Source: Tessaracoccus palaemonis (GTDB lineage: Bacteria > Actinomycetota > Actinomycetes > Propionibacteriales > Propionibacteriaceae). Taken from it: a DNA stretch of 64,000 nt. Positions 60,430-64,000 of this stretch are shown one piece after another (position 1 is the first letter of the stretch; every line of letters begins with the position of its first letter). The notes under the pieces were generated by a model that saw only the letters and a list, made by a program, of their open reading frames with translations, ran no database searches and had not been told where the DNA came from. The stretch spans positions 496,001-560,000 of the forward strand of contig NZ_CP079216.1 of the NCBI RefSeq assembly GCF_019316905.1. Direction: 5' to 3'. The translations under genes were made by a program, and so were the position numbers.

Positions 60430-61872
60430 CTACTTCTCCAAGCTCCAGGACGCCCCGGTGGGGGTGTCGGTGATCACCAGGCCGAGCCGGGTGAGAGTGT
60501 CGCGGATCGCGTCGGCGGCCGCCCAGTCCTTCGCGGCGCGCGCCGCGGACCGCTGCTCCAGCAACGCCCCGACGAGCCCGTCGACGACGGGGACAAGGTC
60601 GGCCGAGCCACGCGGGTCTCCAGCCCATTCGGGGGCCTCCGGGTCGAGGCCGAAGACCGCCAGCATCGCGGTGACGGCATCGCTGAGGACCCCGACCTGC
60701 GCGCGGTCGGAGGCTGCGAGCGCCTGGTTGCCGGCCTTGATGGCATCGAACAGGGCCGCCGTCGCGGCGGGAGTGGCGAGGTCGTCGTCCATGGCGGCAC
60801 GGAACGCCTCCCACTGAGGGGCGACGGCCTCGGTCGACTCCCAGTCATCGCCGAGGAACTCGCGCGCCCGGCCGACGAAGTTGTCGATGCGGTCGATGGC
60901 CTTCTCCGCCTCCTCGAGCGAGCCGCGGGAGGCCTCGTCGGCGGGAGAGAACTCGATCGTCGAGCGGTAGTGCGGCGAGAGCAGGAAGAAGCGCACGGCC
61001 CGCGGGTCGTAAGCCCGCGTCACCTCGGAAACCAGCGCCGTGTTGCCGAGCGACTTGCTCATCTTCTCGCCGGCCATCGTGACCCAGGCGTTGTGCAGCC
61101 AGTAGCGGGCGAAGCCGTGGCCCGCCGCCGCCGACTGGGCGAGTTCGTTCTCGTGGTGCGGGAAGCGCAGATCGATGCCGCCGCCGTGGATGTCGAAGGT
61201 GTCGCCCAGGTACTTGCCCGCCATGGCGGAGCACTCGATGTGCCAGCCCGGGCGGCCACGGCCCCAGGGGGAGGGCCACGACGCGGTGAGCGGCTCCTCG
61301 GGCTTGTGCCCCTTCCAGAGGGCGAAGTCGCGGGGGTCACGCTTGCCACGCGGGTCGGCGTCGGCGGCGGACTCCATCTCGTCGACCTTCTGGCCGCTGA
61401 GCTCCCCGTAGCGTGGCCAGCTCTTGACGTCGAAGTACACGTCGCCCGAGTGGTCGGGCGCCGGGTAGGCGTGGCCGCACTCGATGAGGACGGAGATGAG
61501 CTCGATCATCTCCGGGATGTGGCCGGTGGCGCGCGGCTCATAGGTCGGGGGCTTGCAGCCGAGCGATGCGTACGCGGCGTGCAGCTCGCGTTCGAAGTGG
61601 TAGGCGTGGGCGAACCACGGGGTGCCCAGCTCGGCGGACTTGGCGAGGATCTTGTCGTCGATGTCGGTGACGTTGGCGACGACGGTGACCTCGTTGCCCT
61701 TTGCCTCGAGCCAGCGGCGCAGGACGTCGAACACGACCTCCTTGCGGATGTGACCGAGGTGCGGGGAGGCCTGCACCGTCAACCCGCAGTGGTAGATCGA
61801 CACCCGGCCCTCGTTCAGCGGGACGAAGGCGCGCACGGACCGCGTCGCAGTGTCATAGAGCTTGAGCGTCAC
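60430..61872 (-). CDS. cysS: Cysteinyl-tRNA synthetase
   Basis: A 480-residue class I synthetase. The N-terminal [15 protein letters not shown] holds a zinc-binding Cys and the HIGH-type [19 protein letters not shown] and [15 protein letters not shown] supply the other zinc ligands; KMSKSLGN is the ATP motif. The C-terminal helical bundle and a final about 50 residues are normal. The GTG at 61872 begins the typical MTLKLYDT start; TAGACT seven bases upstream and no ribosome-binding site suggest a leaderless mRNA. rlmB follows directly. Confidence 0.97.
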   Translation of the reverse strand: MTLKLYDTATRSVRAFVPLNEGRVSIYHCGLTVQASPHLGHIRKEVVFDVLRRWLEAKGNEVTVVANVTDIDDKILAKSAELGTPWFAHAYHFERELHAAYASLGCKPPTYEPRATGHIPEMIELISVLIECGHAYPAPDHSGDVYFDVKSWPRYGELSGQKVDEMESAADADPRGKRDPRDFALWKGHKPEEPLTASWPSPWGRGRPGWHIECSAMAGKYLGDTFDIHGGGIDLRFPHHENELAQSAAAGHGFARYWLHNAWVTMAGEKMSKSLGNTALVSEVTRAYDPRAVRFFLLSPHYRSTIEFSPADEASRGSLEEAEKAIDRIDNFVGRAREFLGDDWESTEAVAPQWEAFRAAMDDDLATPAATAALFDAIKAGNQALAASDRAQVGVLSDAVTAMLAVFGLDPEAPEWAGDPRGSADLVPVVDGLVGALLEQRSAARAAKDWAAADAIRDTLTRLGLVITDTPTGASWSLEK

Positions 61873-61879
61873 GCAGCGG

Positions 61880-61885
61880 AGTCTA
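61880..61885 (-). promoter_or_regulatory. -10 hexamer TAGACT for leaderless cysS
   Basis: On the minus strand TAGACT is followed by seven bases and the GTG at 61872. Confidence 0.6.
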
Positions 61886-61895
61886 CCGTGACAAG

Positions 61896-61935
61896 CGCCC
61901 CGACCCCCTGCGCGGGTGCGGAGGGGGCCGGGGCG
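61896..61935 (-). terminator. Terminator of the HtaA/Ig-like protein gene
   Basis: CGCCCCGACCCCC (61896-61908) pairs with GGGGGCCGGGGCG (61923-61935). It lies 12 bp after the stop of the surface-protein gene and just upstream of the cysS promoter. Confidence 0.6.
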
Positions 61936-61947
61936 GTCGGGAGTCGG

Positions 61948-64000
61948 TCAGGCGACCTTGGCGGTGGCCTTGGAGACCTTCGTCGCGGTGGTGTAGCCGG
62001 ACTTCCTGCCGGTGACCTTCACCGTGATCTTCGCGCCCTTCTGGGCGGTCTTGACCGTGATGGTCTTGCTCGTGGCGCCCTTGATCTTCGAGCCGTTCGC
62101 GTACCACTGGTAGGAGTACGAGGTGCCCGAGGTCCAGGTGCCGCGGATCACCGTGAGCTTCTTCCCGACCTTCGCGGTGCCCTTGATGGTGGGGACCTTG
62201 GTGGTCAGCGAGCCCGCGGCGACGGACGAGGTGGCCTTGGAGGTCTTCGACGCGGTCGTGTAGCCGGAGAGCCTGCCGGTCACCTTGACGGTGATCTTCT
62301 TACCCTTCTGGGTGGCGGTCGGCGTGAAGCTCTTGCCGGTGGCGCCCTTGATGGCGGAGCCTCCTGCGTACCACTGGTACGTGTAGGTGGTCCCAGAGGT
62401 CCAGGTGCCGCGGATCGCGGTCAGCGTCCTGCCGACCTTGGCCGTGCCGGAGATCGTCGGTGTCTTGGTGGCGAGCGTCCCCGCCGCGACCTTGACTGCG
62501 GCCGAGGAGGCAGTTGCGGTGTCGTAGCCGTCCTTGGTGCCGGTGACCTTGACCGAGATGGACTTGCCGCTGAGGGCGGAGGTCAGGGCGAGGGCGGACC
62601 TGGTCGCGCCCTTGATGGCGCTGCTGCCGGAGAACCACTGGTACGACAGGTTCGTGCCGGCCGTCCAGGTGCCCGGCTTGGCGGTCAGAGTCGAGCCGAC
62701 CTTGGCGCTGCCGGAGATCGTCGGCTTCCCGACGACCAGGGCGGAGTTGACGGTCTCGACGGTGATGCTCGCCTCATCGGAGGTGGCGGTGCCGAAGATG
62801 TTGGTCGCTACCGCGCGGACTGCCGAGCCGTTGTCGGCGGCGGTCAGAGCCAGGTTCAGTTCGTTGGACGTCGCGCCCTCGATGGGTGCCCACTCGTCGG
62901 AGCCGGCGGCCCGCTTCTCCCAGGCGATGGTCGGGGTGGGGCCACCGGTCGCGGTCACCGAGAAGGTGTGATCGATGCTCGGGACCTCGATGGAGACGTC
63001 GATGTTGGCTGTGACAGGATGCCCGGTGATGGCTGCGGGCGACTCGTCGAAGGAGACGGGGGTGAAGGTCTCGAACGGGGCGTAGGTGACGCCGCCACCT
63101 GCGTAGGTGTAGACGCCGTAGTTGCCACTGCCGACGATGGACTTCGCGTCCAGCTGCACCTCGAAGGTTCCATCGGGGTTGATCACGGCCGCGCCGCGGC
63201 TCTCGCCCCCGATCGCGTCGTAGTCTTCAGCCAAGACACCCCATTTTGTGCTGATGCCGGTGCGAGCGCTGGAGGTCGCGCCGGCGGTCGGCTGCCAGAC
63301 GTCGGCGAACTTGCCGAGGACGATGTAGGAGCCGGCGAACTTGCCGGCCAGGGGCTGGCGGGTGCCGTTGGTGAGGGTGCCGTTGGGCAGGAAGCCGCTG
63401 CCGGTCACCGTGATCGTCTCGCCGTCGGCGTCCAGGCCGGTCGTCTTGGAGACTGTCACGGTCGGTGTGGTCTGCTCGGCGGTGTACCCCACGGTCAGCG
63501 GGGTGGCGACCTTGACCGAGTCGCGGGCGGCGCCGGACGAGTACCAGTAGCTCGACTGGCCGGTCTTCATGTTGAAGTCGACCAGGGACTGCGGGAAGGC
63601 GCCCCAGTAGGCGTTTGCGCGGTTCTGGGCGGTGCCGGTGCCTACTTCGACCTCGACGCCGAGGTAGTCGGGGGTGACGGTGAAGCCGGTCTCTGTCACC
63701 TCGACGCCGGTCAGGTCGGCGAGGACGACCTCGGTCGCGGGGAGGGCGCCCCAGGTGCCGCCGGACATCGAGGCTGCGTATCCGGTGGCGGTCGCGGTGA
63801 GCTGGCCGGTGCCGTCGGCCGCGACGGTCAGGACCGGGTCGCTGGCGGACCAGTAGGTCAGGCCGCCGTAGAAGACGACGCTGAAGTCGCCGTCCCAGGA
63901 GACGGTGGCGGAGCCGTCGGAGTTGATGAGGCCCTCACCCTCGCTGATCTTGACGACGTTGCCCGTCTTGGTCGACGGCTGCCACGCCACGACGTTGGTC
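61948..64000 (-). CDS. Secreted HtaA-domain/Ig-like repeat protein (5' end beyond window)
   Basis: The C-terminal about 683 residues of a large secreted protein; the frame is open to the window edge and no signal peptide is visible. The first about 165 residues resemble an HtaA domain (SWDGDFSVVFYGGLTYWSAS, then the YWGAFPQSLVDFN and SSYWYSSGAARDSVKV region). Later come a stretch with an Ig-like PTPTIAWEKRAAGSDEW and three C-terminal copies of a repeat of about 85 residues, each with GTWTxGT...YQWY...IKGAT. HtaA domains bind haem in Corynebacterium; Ig-like repeats often serve as stalks. No LPXTG sorting signal is present; it ends TKVSKATAKVA. Confidence 0.8.
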   Translation of the reverse strand, partial: TNVVAWQPSTKTGNVVKISEGEGLINSDGSATVSWDGDFSVVFYGGLTYWSASDPVLTVAADGTGQLTATATGYAASMSGGTWGALPATEVVLADLTGVEVTETGFTVTPDYLGVEVEVGTGTAQNRANAYWGAFPQSLVDFNMKTGQSSYWYSSGAARDSVKVATPLTVGYTAEQTTPTVTVSKTTGLDADGETITVTGSGFLPNGTLTNGTRQPLAGKFAGSYIVLGKFADVWQPTAGATSSARTGISTKWGVLAEDYDAIGGESRGAAVINPDGTFEVQLDAKSIVGSGNYGVYTYAGGGVTYAPFETFTPVSFDESPAAITGHPVTANIDVSIEVPSIDHTFSVTATGGPTPTIAWEKRAAGSDEWAPIEGATSNELNLALTAADNGSAVRAVATNIFGTATSDEASITVETVNSALVVGKPTISGSAKVGSTLTAKPGTWTAGTNLSYQWFSGSSAIKGATRSALALTSALSGKSISVKVTGTKDGYDTATASSAAVKVAAGTLATKTPTISGTAKVGRTLTAIRGTWTSGTTYTYQWYAGGSAIKGATGKSFTPTATQKGKKITVKVTGRLSGYTTASKTSKATSSVAAGSLTTKVPTIKGTAKVGKKLTVIRGTWTSGTSYSYQWYANGSKIKGATSKTITVKTAQKGAKITVKVTGRKSGYTTATKVSKATAKVA

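Overview
The window is high-GC DNA from an actinobacterium, most likely a member of the Propionibacteriaceae. The strongest marker is the methylmalonyl-CoA carboxyltransferase (transcarboxylase) cluster with separate 5S, 12S and 1.3S subunit genes (41944-45645), the biotin enzyme of the Wood-Werkman propionate cycle. The order carD-ispD-ispF with a divergent small lipoprotein gene, plus cysS-rlmB, SenX3/RegX3/PhoU and CarD, are general actinobacterial markers. Many starts have a TANNNT -10 hexamer only 6-7 nt upstream, so leaderless mRNAs look common. The genus is not determined.

Layout. 1-8100 (+): an L-fucose-type locus with an RbsACB-like ABC importer (ATPase cut by the window edge), L-fucose isomerase, an FGGY kinase, a LacI regulator and a FucU mutarotase. 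8471-9968 (-): a LysE-type exporter with an AraC regulator. 10268-16518: a ChvE/GguAB-like sugar importer, and divergently a ROK regulator overlapping a single-domain sugar-type ATPase. 16870-23264 (-): a five-gene MacAB-like operon with two membrane fusion proteins and a Met-rich lipoprotein between the permease and the second adaptor. 23543-30753: an ECF sigma factor with a membrane partner, a lipoate ligase with permuted domain order, a lipoprotein serpin, a DEAD-box helicase and a histidine phosphatase.

31089-40461 holds the most unusual system: a fructose-6-phosphate-aldolase-like transaldolase divergent from DeoR, E2, E3, a fused alpha-beta E1, a PHP-domain protein and a sorbitol-6-phosphate-dehydrogenase-like SDR. 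It is read here as a regulated catabolic operon that probably cleaves a ketose or acyloin to an acyl-CoA. After it come about 1 kb of gene-free, hairpin-rich DNA and a CsbD gene, then the transcarboxylase operon, an AI-2E family membrane protein, an SDR, phosphoglycerate mutase, a polysaccharide deacetylase, PhoU, SenX3-RegX3 with a three-repeat PHO box, a lipoprotein, carD-ispD-ispF, a DUF2207 protein, a lipoprotein, glyA, rlmB and cysS. A secreted HtaA/Ig-like protein runs off the right edge.

Four interspersed repeat families fill the intergenic gaps: (R1) short inverted repeats of the type TTCGACAAGCTCAGGGAACC, including two arrays of about 0.5 kb and one copy inside the E2 coding sequence; (R2) a palindrome of about 77 bp with arms CTGGCCACAGTTGTG; (R3) nested inverted repeats built on GACGCCACCC; (R4) an element of about 36-55 bp with core GGGGAGAATCGACCACTG.
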